From Polytrichum commune (taxonomy: Eukaryota > Streptophyta > Polytrichopsida > Polytrichales > Polytrichaceae): 64,000 nucleotides of DNA. Every line of letters starts with the position of its first letter. The first letter of the stretch is position 1. Under the pieces are notes generated by a model. It worked only from the letters and a program-made list of their open reading frames with translations, ran no database searches and was not told the DNA's origin. Below are positions 25,216-37,150 of the stretch, one piece after another. Position numbers and translations under genes: made by a program. The DNA is taken from the NCBI GenBank assembly GCA_950295325.1, contig OX485807.1, forward strand, positions 40,144,440-40,208,439. The letters run 5' to 3'.

Positions 25216-25957
25216 TTGATTAAGTGAAGTTGTCAAATTAGACGCGTCTTCTTTATAGTCTTGAGAAGTGACCTCATCGTTTAAGTTCTGTAGAAAACAT
25301 AAGTCTACTTGAGGGAGCATTGAAGTGTGCCTTCTCCTTCGGCTTTTGTAGATAGATAGATAGATAGAAAGTTTGCCACATGGTAGTCTTGTATTGCTTG
25401 AGACCCATTATGATCCCATGTAAGATTTGTAGTTTGTCATAAAACAAAATGAAGCAAGCATCACCTTATGGTGTACATAATGATGTAAACATCGATATCC
25501 ATGCCTACAACACAAGATCTCCCCACGAAATCAACAAAATACACTCCACATATTGATTTAATGCTTCTGACTATAGAGTCTACCCTTGAAAGAGGGCATC
25601 AAGGGTAGCATGCGCCATCATGATTATGGTGGCCACCTTGGTAGCACTTCCCCCAACAGACTCTTCATTCACGCTGGTCCTTCGGACCAAAGTTCCTCTT
25701 ATTTATTCCTCTCATGTATTCCCACATTCAACATGCTTAGGATGGGTGGCAACCATGTGAGAGGTATTTGTGAAAGCCGGTGTTGAATCGAATGGTTTGA
25801 TGGCATAGGGTCCCCTCGAAGGGCAAGGTTAAGGGGGGTTTATACGAAGGGAAACATATTGCGGTGATGATTTAGAAAGTCAAAAGCATGCTTTGTGACC
25901 AAACATCATTGGCATGTCAGCAATGATCTGACTTCAGTTAGTCCAAAATTCCAAGTC
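25216..25957. other. Intergenic; small GATA microsatellite
   Basis: There is a short (TAGA)n repeat at about 25350-25368. A plus-strand frame at 25586-25786 has no motif and is not supported by splice or context evidence. Confidence 0.4.
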
Positions 25958-25965
25958 GTACCTAC

Positions 25966-27440
25966 CAGTGTATATGTTTGACAAAGTTTTTGCATGTTTT
26001 TCACTTTTGACACGTAAAAACTCGCACCAAAAAAATGCACGTCAATTGACACACATAATGTAGAAGTTGACATTACTATGACTTGTGGAAAAAAGAAAAG
26101 AAAAGAAAAACATGTCAATTGACACGCCAAAAATTGAAATGACACGTATTATTAGGCAACTTAAGTATTATAAATTGGAGCTCAAGTAATACAAATCGAC
26201 GCTGAAATGGTTGTTGAAGGATGTGTTTGAAGAAGATTCATATTGGTTTTATAAAGTCATGCAGTACGGTGGCTTTCTTGAGGTAATGTTATGACCTGCT
26301 TATTGTAGTGCATGCCGGCGTTATTAAAATTATTCAAAGATGAAGAGCCGCATTGGTATGAGATCATGTGCTCTTTTGAATTTCATTTACTTGAACTTGC
26401 TTGTATATGTTTTACCAGAGTTGAATAAATTGAATATAAAATTTCAATTTGATATGGTTGATATCACAACTATTAGTGCAACCATCGATATCACTATTTC
26501 AATTTTATCACGTCATTTATAATCATGGAATGGACCTAGGTTTCGTTGTACAAGAAAGAATTTGGAAAATTCTTGAGGGACTATGTATGAAATCTTCAGT
26601 TGAGTTATGAAAACAATACATGAGATTGTATTATTCATACATTGGCAACTGATGGGCCCAATGAACTACAACAATGCATATTATTGGGTGTATCTTCTGT
26701 GCAAAAAAAAATTCATGCTTTGAATGATCATTTCCCAGACCTTCCAGTATTCAATGCATCCAAATTTTTCAGCCTTCGTAATTATCCAAACGATGATAGT
26801 GACCGAAACACAAATATTGAATTATGATTCAAAAGGATATTGTCGAAGTTTCAATACACTAAAGAAGAAAGCGACATGTGTAAGGGAGAGTTCCTGGAAT
26901 TTACGGAAACATGTTAACATGAGTGTGAGAACAAAACGTTATTTGAGGCTTGATGCATATGTGGTAGCAATTTGGAATGGCACACAAATTGGCCTAAACT
27001 TATGCAACTTTGGCAGAAAATTATACTCATTCCATCAAGTATAGCAATTTGTGAGAGAGGATTTTCCAAACAAAATGCAATCAAAAGCCACTTGCACAGT
27101 AGGTTACTTGAAGACCCTTGATACTCATATGTGGGTCTCTCTTTGTGGGCTTGAAGTGGATGCCATGAACTGGGCTACCATCTTCAACATTTGGAGAAAC
27201 ATGCGAGACCAAAGGATACTTGCACTCAATTGATAGTTTTCTTCTTCTTCTTACAAGTTAAGTTTGTATTTTGATTATTCAAAATATTAGTTTTCTAAAA
27301 TATTGTGTAACCCAAAATTGAGGTGACATTTTAGAATAAAATGTATATTATGTCAATTGACATTTTTTTTTGGAAAATGTCACGTGGCACTTTGGATTTG
27401 AAGTTGAACATCAAATGAAATTTGTCAAACATACACACTG
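25966..27440. mobile_element. Decayed hAT transposon, 1475 bp
   Basis: The ends are inverted repeats beginning CAGTG. The first 20 bases of the left end match the inverted right end with one mismatch (shared GTTTGACAAA). The flanks are a perfect 8-bp duplication, GTACCTAC, at 25958-25965 and 27441-27448, diagnostic for hAT. The palindrome GTCAATTGAC occurs three times in subterminal positions (26041, 26114, 27352) and may be a transposase-binding motif. The interior holds a broken transposase remnant, so the copy is not autonomous. Confidence 0.9.
26180..27235 (+). pseudogene. hAT transposase remnant
   Basis: Fragments of a hAT transposase C-terminal half are readable in shifting frames on the plus strand. 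These are 'FPDLPVFNASKFF' near 26730-26770, a piece ending in KFQYTKEES near 26850-26870, 'SSIAICERGFSKQNAIKSH' near 27037-27093 (the hAT dimerisation-domain start), and 'LEVDAMNWATIFNIWRNMRD' near 27150-27210. Several in-frame stops and at least one frameshift just after the SKQNAIKSH block separate them. The N-terminal part, including any zinc finger, is missing. It lies inside the 8-bp-duplication-bounded element. Confidence 0.85.
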
Positions 27441-27448
27441 GTACCTAC

Positions 27449-29000
27449 ATACAAATTATGTTGGTTTTGGACTTTGTTTCTTCGTCCACTGCTAAATTTT
27501 CTAAATACCTTGAAAACCCATGAATCATTACAATTATCCATAATATCCCTCAAAAGAGAGACGAAAATGTGGGTTTGCTCCTTCTTTGAGAAAACTTTCT
27601 ATTAAGAGCTCGTTAGCAACTCATCATGTTTTGTGGCCTGCTTTGGAAGTTGGGTGAAATTATTTGTAGATGTGTTTTTGGGTTTGGGGTTCTAGGTGTC
27701 ATTATTTGGTTAATTGATAGGCCACAATGAGTTTTGATTAAGTATTGGGTACCAAAACCTATGTTAGACTCAACTTCGGGTGATTTTTATGGGGTAATGT
27801 GAAATTAAACGGTGGATTGTAAGGGCCACTTAGTATAATACATACAATTGCACAATCTCTCCCTTACATTCAATCATAGTCCAATAGTAATGACTTTCTA
27901 TACCATGGATTTTAATGCAGGGAGTCTCAACTCATTGATTGTCTTTTGAGTGCCAACAACATCATATAGTTAGTGCCAAGGGTGCCCCAATATGAATCAT
28001 ACTCCTTCTTTCCTTAAGTAATAATTCAATGGATCATGAAATGTTGTAGTGAAAACCCTATATGTTACTGGATTAATTGATTTATCTTGAAATTTAATGA
28101 GTCCATCCAGCCATTGTCCTTACCCATACCGACTATAAAACATTCCAATAGTCTAGTTAGAACAATAATCTAGAACATTCTCCTTAATGGTTTAATTCAT
28201 CAATTGCTCATTAATTGACACCACTTTTTGTGTATGGTAATTTAAGCAATACAAAAACTCGGGTGCCTTTTTGTTGACTCCCATAAACTCAAGGTTTGGC
28301 ACTAAAACCATGGTTTCATTTGCTTTACTCTACGAATAACTCTATCAAACTAAAACTTAGCTATCATTAGCTATTGCTAAGTCTAGCTAAGCCTAGTGGG
28401 TTCCCAGAATTCTAGTTAACGGGTGGGCAATTTAGCATAACTACGTCATGTATTGTATTCTCATCCCAACTTACTTTTAGTATATTTTGCATCCTAACAT
28501 TTCTATAATGAAATATTGCCAAGGATGATTGAAATTTACATGAAAAAATAACTTAATAAGTGATAGCAACTGCAATATTGTTAATATGTAATGTCCAAAT
28601 ATGTTTACAAAGAATGACAAATAGTGACAAGATTTACATTTAGTGTTGGTGGCACTACACGGGCGGTTTAAAATTAGTAGTATCGAGGAAGACAAATAGA
28701 ATTGGTGACACTAATTACAATCTCTAGTCTAGCTCCTAATGGATGGTGTGGCCGGGGTCTAAATTAAAGTGTCGATTGCTCTAAAGCACCATAACATTGC
28801 TCATCCTCAAACTATTTCCCCTAAGTGTTTCTACTATAAAAAAAAAAAACCACGATTGTGCATCGAGAATGAACATGCATGGCCCGTTGCGACTCTCGCA
28901 CTTGGAACCGACCCGAATTTGGTTGTGATGTGGGAATCCACCGAAAATTATGGGGGACATAGTTGCCATGTTATTCCCGGGCCCACATGGCAAGCTAACA
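27449..29000. other. Intergenic, no gene recognised
   Basis: AT-rich sequence with short frames only. Near 27825 there is an isolated TAAGGGCCACTT and near 29007 a GGGTCGGTTTACACTAG. Both resemble left ends of the local MITEs but have no partner end that I can find. Confidence 0.4.
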
Positions 29001-29289
29001 AATCTAGGGTCGGTTTACACTAGGGTCCAAGGCCAAGAAACTCCACGATCAATTGTTTTCATTGGTTGAGAGACTTTTCTGGACCCAAGTATTCAAAACT
29101 AGGGTCCAAGTCCAAGGTATTCGAGAACAAAGTGACGTTGATGTCGTATTGCTACTCTTTCATCAAAATCTCTACAGTCCCCACGCAAGAAAATTACTCC
29201 TCTTGATTTGGAAAAACCAATCTTCAAGCTTGGGTCCAATCTTGAGTTCGAATGTAAGGTCTGTTAAGATAGGCGTATTTGTTTTTAAC

Positions 29290-29870
29290 ACAACAATAGT
29301 ATAGACATCTACATTTGAGTGGTATGTGGTTAGGTGTGGATCTAAGAATGGACACCAAAGATACATGAGTTTTTTAAAAAGAAAAAATAAAGAATGGATT
29401 ACATGCTAAAACATGCTAAAGCATTATAGGCTCCATAGTCAACATGATTAGGGAAACTCATAAGACCACTCAATGAGCACAAGAATCTTCACTTTTTTTT
29501 TATATGAAGAATAAGATATTAATGTGAGCTCCAAAAATCATGCATAGCGTTACACGATTCCTTTGTTGTGTGTTGTGGCACCATGTATTAGGTGAGCACA
29601 ATTCTCCTCTTACCATGGGATTCCGTGTTTACCAAGAGCACTCAAACTATGCACAATGAAGTTTTCAACAAGCATCTATAACTTATCAAAGTTTTTAAAA
29701 TCGCAACATCGTTCTTTGGAAAAAGATCGTTATGTAGTTGCTTCTTAATGTTATGTAAGGCAATTGACTATGGGCATGTTTTGGATTTCCTAATCTCCTC
29801 GCACTAATTGCATGTTTCATATCCTACGAGAAGTGGATGCAAAGAGTTAAGCATCCAAATAACACACTTT
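29290..29870 (-). repeat. Dispersed repeat family A, copy 6 (inverted), with insertion
   Basis: On the plus strand it reads GTGGTTAGGTGTGGATCTAA, later CAACATGATTAGGG, then GAGCTCCAAAAATCATG, and resumes after a ~215-bp interruption at GGGCATGTTTTGGATTT. The inverted copy at 38520-38850 has the same order without the interruption. Confidence 0.55.
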
Positions 29871-30151
29871 CACCTTAACGGTGTTACAGACCCCGAGTTT
29901 CTTTGACTCGTAACCCCAATGTAAGACCACCCTGCCAACATAACAATATTACACAAACTCCTTGGCCATGCTTCGTGGGACCATGTATGACATGAGCATA
30001 AACTCTTCTTTAATTATGAGATTCCCCATGTACGGGGGGAACACTCAAACTGTGTACTATGAACTCTTCGACAAGTAATTGAAAATGATCAAAGTTTTCT
30101 AATCGCATCGCACCCTCGTTCTTTGGAAAGAAACCATCATGTAGCCACTTA
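29550..30151 (+). repeat. Direct pair of ~210-bp repeats (family D)
   Basis: Segments at about 29550-29770 and 29945-30151 share GGCACCATGTATTAGGTGAG/GGGACCATGTATGACATGAG, CACTCAAACT, TCAAAGTTTT and CGTTCTTTGGAAA. The second copy is split by the MITE at 30152-30546. Its sequence resumes at TAATGTTATGAAG, matching TTAATGTTATGTAAGG of the first copy. Confidence 0.6.
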
Positions 30152-30546
30152 GGGCATCTGTAGTGGATCTAGGTAAAGCTCACTGCAAACCAAAACCTAT
30201 CTTTTGACTGACCTAAAATTAGAAACTGAAATTACCATCATTAGAAGCACACCTAAACAAACGTGAGATATTTCTCAAGAAAAAAGAATTGTAAAAATTT
30301 GACGTAGGTGAAATCCCTCATTGAAAACACCACATTTTCAAAATTTAGAGGGAGTGCACCAAATCTTGCTTTAAAATGGAAAGATCCTCCCACACTCCCT
30401 CCAAATTTTTGACATTTAGAGGGAGTGTGGGAGGATCTGTCCATTTTTAAGCAAGATTTGGTGCACTCCCTCTAAATTTTGAACAATTTTAAGCAAGATA
30501 GGTCTTGGTTTGCAGGGAGCTTTACCTAGTTGCATTGCTGATGCTC
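30152..30546. mobile_element. Tourist-like MITE with long internal hairpin, 395 bp
   Basis: The terminal inverted repeats start G(G/A)GCATC and extend about 50 bp, including a perfect CTAGGTAAAGCTC block on both sides. The flanking duplication is TTA (30149-30151 and 30547-30549). Comparison with the uninterrupted copy of repeat D at 29740-29760 supports insertion at a single TTA. The interior holds a near-perfect ~70-bp-armed inverted repeat (see separate entry). No coding frame. Confidence 0.85.
30336..30485. repeat. Long hairpin inside the 30.2-kb MITE
   Basis: The left arm (about 30336-30410) and right arm (about 30413-30485) are inverted copies. Shared words are AAATTTAGAGGGAGTG, TGGTGCAC, AGCAAGATTTGGTGC and AGGATC..CCTCCCACACTCCCT. 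The loop is only a few bases. A transcript crossing it would fold into a stem of roughly 70 bp with few mismatches, a possible source of small RNAs. Confidence 0.8.
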
Positions 30547-30589
30547 TTAGTAATGTTATGAAGTACCGATACGATTTCCAAATAACAAA

Positions 30590-31975
30590 AACGAAAAAGG
30601 GCCCGCAACTTGGGCAATGAGTTAATGGCGTTTGACTCTCAAGGGAACGAGCTTAACTTATTGAGTCCAAGTTCGGGTGGTTTCAAGTTGACCCTTCACT
30701 TCAAGTTCCACTTCTCAAAAGGGAAGGGCTCGGCTGCTGACAGCCCCATGTGTGTGTGTTAGAATTTCAAGCGCACATCTAAGTTATCTCGCCATTTTTA
30801 AATCCGGCCTCACGTTTTGGGAAATGGCTAACCGGAACTCGCCCTAACTTAGGGGCCACTTCACACACGAGCATTGTTCAAGATTGAAGTCTTCAATGCC
30901 CTTCAAACGCGATTTAGCCCTTCAAAATATAACCATCCAACTCTACTTCTTATATATATATATATAATCCTTTTGGCTAAATATAGGTACAAAGGAAGAA
31001 AAAAAAATTTAGTCTTAATTAAATATTTGATGAATATTCAAAGTCAAAACTACTAGCTTCCTTAAACCAATCCATAGGCCTCATGTATGGCAACCTCGCA
31101 TATGATGAGGACCCCCACCTTCATTGCCTAGAACCAACACAACATAGTTGGGTACTAGACCCAAACTACATCAAAGCCCAAGTAGAGTTGGATGGTTGAT
31201 ACTCAATTCTTCACATTGTATTGGAACCATGTACCATATAATTCATGCAAAAGTCTAATATGAGTTTTGTAGTGCACTATATTCTTCGATTGACGTCTTG
31301 GATTTGCATCAACCCTTCAATTGAAGAGCAACACGTAATTTAACATAATTTAACGTCATTTAAAAGTCATAGCAACACGTAACTCCAAATGATAACCCAC
31401 ACTAATAGGACAATTCAATGTAATCCGATTATTGAAATTGTTGCACATGTCTCATAGAGTTTGCAATAGATTCTATTACCGGGCTAATATAGTGCATGTT
31501 GCCCAGTCAGCAAGGGCCCCATGTGGCGTACATTATTCATTTGGCATTTACTACCCATGTTTGGTATGAGGTAAGAACCCATTATTTAGGGCATGCATAA
31601 TTTGAGAGTGGCAACCTCACTGAGGCTTCTAGAAAAGGAGCAATGCACTGAGGTTGAAGAAGGTTATGAACTTACCCTATCTAGAATTTACTTCTTTTTC
31701 AAGTGCATTTTTCAAATTAGTTGAATCCCTCGATGTTATTAAAGACTTAGGTTCACTTATATACAACATGAACGCCCTCGAATATCAATGCTTCCTTTGT
31801 ATTTTGATCATCAATGTCACATATGAGTAATTTTCTTTCATATTATCCTTCATATAAGATTATGTGCTTAATAAAGTTTCAAAACCCTAAATTCTACAAA
31901 AATTAACTTTAAAACTTGGTGAGGTTCATAGATATCGTGTTCACATGTCGTATATTGAATCCGTACGCCTTTTAA
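30590..31975. other. Intergenic; isolated MITE end at 30851
   Basis: GGGGCCACTTCACACACGAG at 30850-30869 equals the left end of the 37.7-kb MITE, but no matching right end follows before the next element. It may be a truncated copy. A right-end-like block of the 14.1-kb element lies near 31363-31405. A short (TA)n lies at 30952-30964. No gene seen. Confidence 0.45.
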
Positions 31976-31979
31976 GGAT

Positions 31980-32860
31980 TAAGGTAGGTATACCTTAAAA
32001 TGGCTATTTTTCTTAATCAATCTACTTCTTCAAGGATCTCAAACATTCAAATTAGTGAGAGACGATAAGCGAATCCAAATCGACACAATTGTAGTCATTG
32101 TTTTTGGAGCTCATATGAATAATCTCGATCATCATCAAATTGGAAGCTTTTCTTTCTTCTTAAAGGATCATGTAGGAGGTCTTACTTTGATTATTGAATG
32201 TAGGGTGTAGTTAAAGACAATTTTTAGCAAGCACATATAAAGTTGAATGCAGAGGTTCAAAGTGCCGCTACCAAACAAAAGGTCGTAGGTTTCATATTTT
32301 TGTATCTGGAAGTATTAAATGTAGAAATGTTTAATGATGAGTTGAACGAATGCCAAATGAAGCATTTGCCACGTGAAACAAAAAGCCTATGGGATTAGAA
32401 ATACATCAAGGTGGAATCAAAAATTGCTTATTGCCTAGAGTAACAAAGTGCAATGGTTTCTTTCAGATAATGGCTAGCATCAACTTGGATAATCAAGTTG
32501 GTGGACTTGATCTTAGCATCTAACGTTGGTTCAAGTAGACATGCCTTAGATGGATACTTTTCTTTGCGCACCCACTTGTCCGAGGATATGAAACACACAC
32601 TTAGTGCCAGATGGTTAGCAAATCCAAATTGTGCCCGTAACTATTTTCCTCATTATTTTTGAAGCTCATATGAATATCTTATTCAACATCAAATTGCCCC
32701 CCCCCCCTCCACACACACACACAATCATCTTGAACCTAAAATGGTTAACATATTTTGAATACATAGTCCAATTTCATTTTAACACGTGTTTTTTTGGTGC
32801 CAATTTTTGATCCACACCTAACCACATACCACTCAAATATAGGTGTCTGGATAATTGTTG
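31980..32860 (+). repeat. Two further copies of dispersed repeat family A
   Basis: The first copy (about 31980-32215) starts AAGGTAGGTATACCTTAAAA and includes GAGCTCATATGAATAATCT. The second (about 32550-32860) includes GATGGTTAGCAAATCCAAAT, GCTCATATGAATATCTTATT, AACCTAAAATGGTTAACATA and finally CCACATACCACTCAAATATA. The second retains the longest readable 3' end of the family in the window. Confidence 0.55.
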
Positions 32861-32965
32861 GGAGTATGCATGCATGCCTTACTCACATTTTGAGACGATA
32901 CCAAACTGAGTATAACTCTTTAATAAAGGTGATGTGCCTCTCATTCACAACACCATAAGTTGGTG

Positions 32966-32967
<2 letters not shown>

Positions 32968-33005
<38 letters not shown>

Positions 33006-33123
33006 TCCGAATTGCCTAAGGTAGTTAACCCATCCCCAATCCATCAAGCAATTTTGCATATCAAGGGTTAGGTTTGATCAAAAGAAACACCCCCCATGTA
33101 GAGAAAGAAAACAAGAAGCGATT

Positions 33124-33160
<37 letters not shown>
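32968..33160. repeat. Microsatellites (CT)n, (CA)n and (TA)n
   Basis: A CT run at about 32969-32993 passes into CA. A second (CA)n tract at 33124-33149 passes into a (TA)n tract to about 33160. Confidence 0.9.
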
Positions 33161-33169
33161 CATTATATT

Positions 33170-33515
33170 CTATGCAACAACCAAAATTACCAATAAATCT
33201 TCATAGTGAACATTCTCTTTGACCTATACTCGTGATATAGGCTACCCTACTTCCGATCACCGATCGGTTACAAAACCAAGAACGCTCAATTCCCGTGACC
33301 GATTACCGTGACACCTGAACATGCTCGCACTCTAGAACCCTAAACATTTATTTTCTTCCCTCCAACCTAGAGCTGGATTTCGACCATGACATGTCAACAT
33401 CAGTCTGATCATATCAAAGACTGATGTTGTGTTGCACGGAAATAGGCTGGCCGAAGGTACAAAAAAAAGAAGAGGAGGAGGGGAGGGGGTCATCGGGAAG
33501 GGGTCGGCCACCTCA
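33170..33515 (+). repeat. Dispersed repeat family B, copy 2
   Basis: It shares CCTATACTCGTGATATAGGC, ACCATGACATGTCAACATC and TGATGTTGTGTTGCAC with 17085-17445. A GA-rich block at 33465-33490 is specific to this copy. Confidence 0.6.
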
Positions 33516-33667
33516 CGGGAGGTTGTCGAGCGTACAAAATGGAGCACATTTTCCTTGCATTTGCCTCGTCTCCTGCATCTGAAGGAAAGGAAAGGAAGGA
33601 CACCCGGTGAGCCATGCTGACTCGAGATACAAAAAGGCAAGGGACACCCCCAACACTAAACCCTTGT

Positions 33668-34164
33668 ATACCCTTCACACATGAGCCAAGAGCCGTGACC
33701 ATGAAATTGTGAGAGCCCAAAGGAACGTGTCCCAAGGCCGTCCCAACACACCTCCAAAATCATGCAGTGTACTCACGTACCCTCAAGTGTAATGTGAATT
33801 CATATGTGACCGGGCCCTCAACCAAATGCTATTTCAATGAATTCCTATTCATGCGGGTTCTCATACATGAGAAAATAAAATAAATCAATGGTTATGAACG
33901 TTGGAGTTCCATGGTCTCCCGGTTTTGTGTTAGGCCTACCTCCAAGAGGTGGTTTTTGGAAATAGTCCAAGTGACCATGAAACATGATCCATTCGATGCC
34001 ATGTAAGAACCCATGTAGACTTCACATCCATCTTGCATTCGCATACTCCGTTGGTCCCTCAAGCGTAGTGTGAAGCGAACTTGGACTGGCTCCGCCTTTT
34101 CCACCAATGAGAGTGCTTGAAGTGTAATGGTCATGGGCTCTCAGTCTCATGTGTGAAGTGGCCC
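33668..34164. mobile_element. Tourist-like MITE family 1, copy 1 (left end diverged)
   Basis: The interior is colinear with the 34.29-kb and 37.71-kb copies over the full ~500 bp (for example GCCAAGAGCCGTGACCATGA and CATTCGATGCCATGTA). The right end is intact (GTGTGAAGTGGCCC followed by TTA). The left end is degraded to CCCTTCACACATGAG, so no clean target duplication is visible. Confidence 0.75.
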
Positions 34165-34291
34165 TTACTGCAAGTGGCGCCACTGGGGCAGTACAGAGCC
34201 GTTAAGTTACTGGTTTGAATAGAATGTGGTAGTTCTGCCACCTCCAGGGTACTGGTCAGTAAGCCGGGCCACAAAGCCAATGGGCCCTTCA

Positions 34292-34791
34292 GGGCCACTT
34301 CACACACAAGCCAAGGGCCGTGACCGTGAAATTGTGAGAGCCCAAAAGAAAGTATCCAAAGGGCTGTCCCAACACATCTTCAAGATCATGTAGTGTGATC
34401 ACGGGCTCTCGAGTGTAGTGTGAAGTCATATGTGACCGGGCCCTCAACCGAATGCTATATCAATCGATTTCTATTGATGCGGGTCTTCACACATGATGAG
34501 ATAGAATAAATCAACGGTTGTGAGATTTCGGAGTGCCATGGTCTCCTGGTTTTGTGGTAGGCCTACCTCCAAGAGATGGTTTTTGAGAATAGTCCAAATG
34601 ACCATGAAACATGATCCATTCGATGCCATGTAGGAATCCGTGTAGACTTTACATCCATCTTGCATTCACGTACTCCGTTGGTCCCTCGAGCGTAGTGTGA
34701 AGCGAACTTGGACCGGCTCCACCTTTTTCACCAATGAGAGTGCTTGGAGTGTAATGGTCACGGGCTCTCAGTCTTGTGTGTGAAATGGCCC
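34292..34791. mobile_element. Tourist-like MITE family 1, copy 2, 500 bp
   Basis: The ends GGGCCACTTCACACACAAG and, inverted, GGGCCATTTCACACACAAG pair over 19 bp with one mismatch. Flanking TCA at 34289-34291 and 34792-34794 is a 3-bp target duplication. It is non-coding. It lies only 127 bp from copy 1 in the same orientation. Confidence 0.88.
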
Positions 34792-34795
34792 TCAG

Positions 34796-35017
34796 TTTGC
34801 TGCATGGGGGCTTCTCGGATTCTTTGCAACATGGGAATTAAGGTAGAAAAATGGGCAACGATGAAGATTTTGGCCACAAAGAGCGATTTGAACATTTTGT
34901 GCAATATTTTTCAAAGATGGAGTAGACGAAGGATGCATGTTGTTTCGTTGTTTTATTACATGTACTTAATTAGTTATGTTTTTCCAAAGAGGGAAGTAAG
35001 TCGAACCCCCTACTTGT
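34796..35017. other. Spacer before tandem array, nothing recognised
   Basis: A plus-strand frame runs 34744-35118 through the MITE end, this spacer and the first tandem unit. It has no motif and crosses three unrelated repeat units, so I do not treat it as a gene. Confidence 0.45.
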
Positions 35018-36100
35018 ATGATAGAATCTCCCTGATTGAGCATCACAATATCCTACTCTCCATACGAATGCTTAAAGGGTACTTAACTTCAATGACACTC
35101 AAAAGTGATCCTAAGTAGTGTGAAACATTACATGTATGACCTGTCACTGCATCTGGCCTAACACTGCATCCTTTTCACGCCACAATTTTTACAATTAGCC
35201 ATTTTGGTTCACACAATAATCACTTGCCTCTTGTTCTAGTGTGCCATTAATGGTCATTTACATTTTTTCCCACTCTTCTATCTTGTACAATAGAGTCTAC
35301 CTGATTGAGCATCACAATATCCTACTTTGCATACATATGCTTAAAAGTAATTAACTCCAATGGCACTCAAAAGTGATCCTAAGTGGTGTGAAACATGACC
35401 TATCTGACATGTCATTGTATCCAGCCTAACACTGCATCCTTTTCACGCCACCATTTTTACAATTAGCCATTTTGGTTCACACAATAATCATTTGCCTCTT
35501 GTTCTAATGTGCCATTAATGGTCATTTACATTTTTTCCCCACTCTTCTATCTTATACAATAGAGTCTACCTGATTGAGCATCACAATATCCTACTTTGCA
35601 TACATATGCTTAAAAGGTAATTAACTCCAATGGCACTCAAAAGTGATCCTAAGTGGTGTGAAACATGACCTATCTGACATGTCATTGTATCCGGCCTAAC
35701 ACTGCATCCTTTTCAGGCCATCATTTTTATAATTAGCCATTTTGGGTTCACACAAGAATCATTTGACTCTTATTCTAATGCACCATGAGTGGTCATTTAC
35801 AAATTTTTCCTGCTTTCCTACCTTACTTATACAATAGAGTCTCCCTAATTGAGCATCACAATATCCTACTATCCATATGAATGCTTAAAAGGTAATTAAC
35901 TTCAATGGCACTCAAAAGTGATCCTAAGTGGTGTGAAAGATGACCTATTTGACCAGTCACTAATTCCGACCTAACATTGCATTCTTTTCGGGCCAACACT
36001 TTTACAATAAAGCATGTTGGATTTACACAAGAATCATTTGATTCCTATTCTAGCGCGCCATTGGTGGTCATTTATAGTTTTTCCGCTTTTCTACCTTAAT
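35018..36100 (+). repeat. Four-unit ~270-bp tandem array
   Basis: Units start at 35018, 35287, 35556 and 35831, each with (A)TAGAGTCTMCCTGATTGAG or a variant, followed by ATCACAATATCCTACT and CAAAAGTGATCCTAAGT. Units 2 and 3 are nearly identical and units 1 and 4 are more diverged, as expected if the central units were last to be copied or homogenised. No frame is shared by all units, so it is non-coding. Confidence 0.88.
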
Positions 36101-36855
36101 TGGGTCCCTCAGACATGAGTTAAGGTAAGTAGTGGTCATCACACCTAAAACCAAACATAACAAACATTGAGCGCAATTTTTTTTGTACCATTTTAATTTG
36201 TCAAACTTATATTTTATCTTGTTTGCAACATGAGAAGGATTCCAACACACTAAAGAACACATCGCTTCGACATTGTATGCAAAAGTTTTTACTTCATAGT
36301 TGTGTTTGTAGAGGACTTGAAACCGATGTCTATAGTAGATGTCTAGGATGTACATCCTCATAATCAATATGTATGTATTGTGCAAGATTTATTGATGTTG
36401 GTTTTGGGTATATGACACTCTTATAATTGTTGCACTTGAAATTTAAATAAGACATACTTTGGTGCATTGGAAGTCCCATTCAACACTAACAAGGACCATT
36501 TAAAACTTTTGTAATTTGATTATAGTAAGCGCTAAGCACATATTATAGTTAGGTTAAGCATATATTATATGGTCATGATTAGCAACTAAGTGGGGCTTCC
36601 AATGCACTAGAGTATGTACATTTGCAAGAGAGGTTCAAAGCTTTATTGGTAGGTGACCCAAAACCAACACATCAACATGATATCAAGGTGGCGACATTCT
36701 CATAATCAATATGTACTTATTATGCAAGATTTGAACGTGTTGCTTCCGAAGCCATCATCCTAGATCTAAGTTGATTTGTCTAGTACATCATGATTTGGAA
36801 CTGAGGTAAGAGAGGTCTAATTATATGCATAAGTCGTTGGAGTAGAAAAGAAGGA
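36101..36855. other. Intergenic, nothing recognised
   Basis: Short frames only; AT-rich. No end sequences or RNA gene seen. Confidence 0.4.
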
Positions 36856-37150
36856 GGTATGTGGCCATGTCATGGGCACTTCCAACTCCACATATACTTT
36901 TGGTTGTTGGCTCTAATCAAGTTAGCAATTGGGAATAAAAAAGAATATTTTTTTCCATTTTCAAATCAAAGTTGAGACGCAATACTTATAAGAGGTCAAA
37001 GCGAAGATTCGCATACGCTTGAAACAATCACGTAGACCCCAATTGTGTCATTAACTATTATACTATAAAACTGTAACTTCATTTTCAGCACATAGTCCAA
37101 TGTCATTTGAAGGAGAACAATGGTATGAAGTGACGAGGAATTGACACTTA
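36856..37150 (+). repeat. Dispersed repeat family A, copy 9
   Basis: GGGCACTTCCAACTCCACAT, TATAAGAGGTCAAAGCGAAG and AGCACATAGTCCAATGTCAT occur in the same order as in the 3970-4345 copy. Confidence 0.5.

Noticed and set aside
34744-35118. Plus-strand ORF of 124 codons
   Set aside because: It runs across a MITE end, a spacer and a tandem-repeat unit, so it cannot be a conserved gene.
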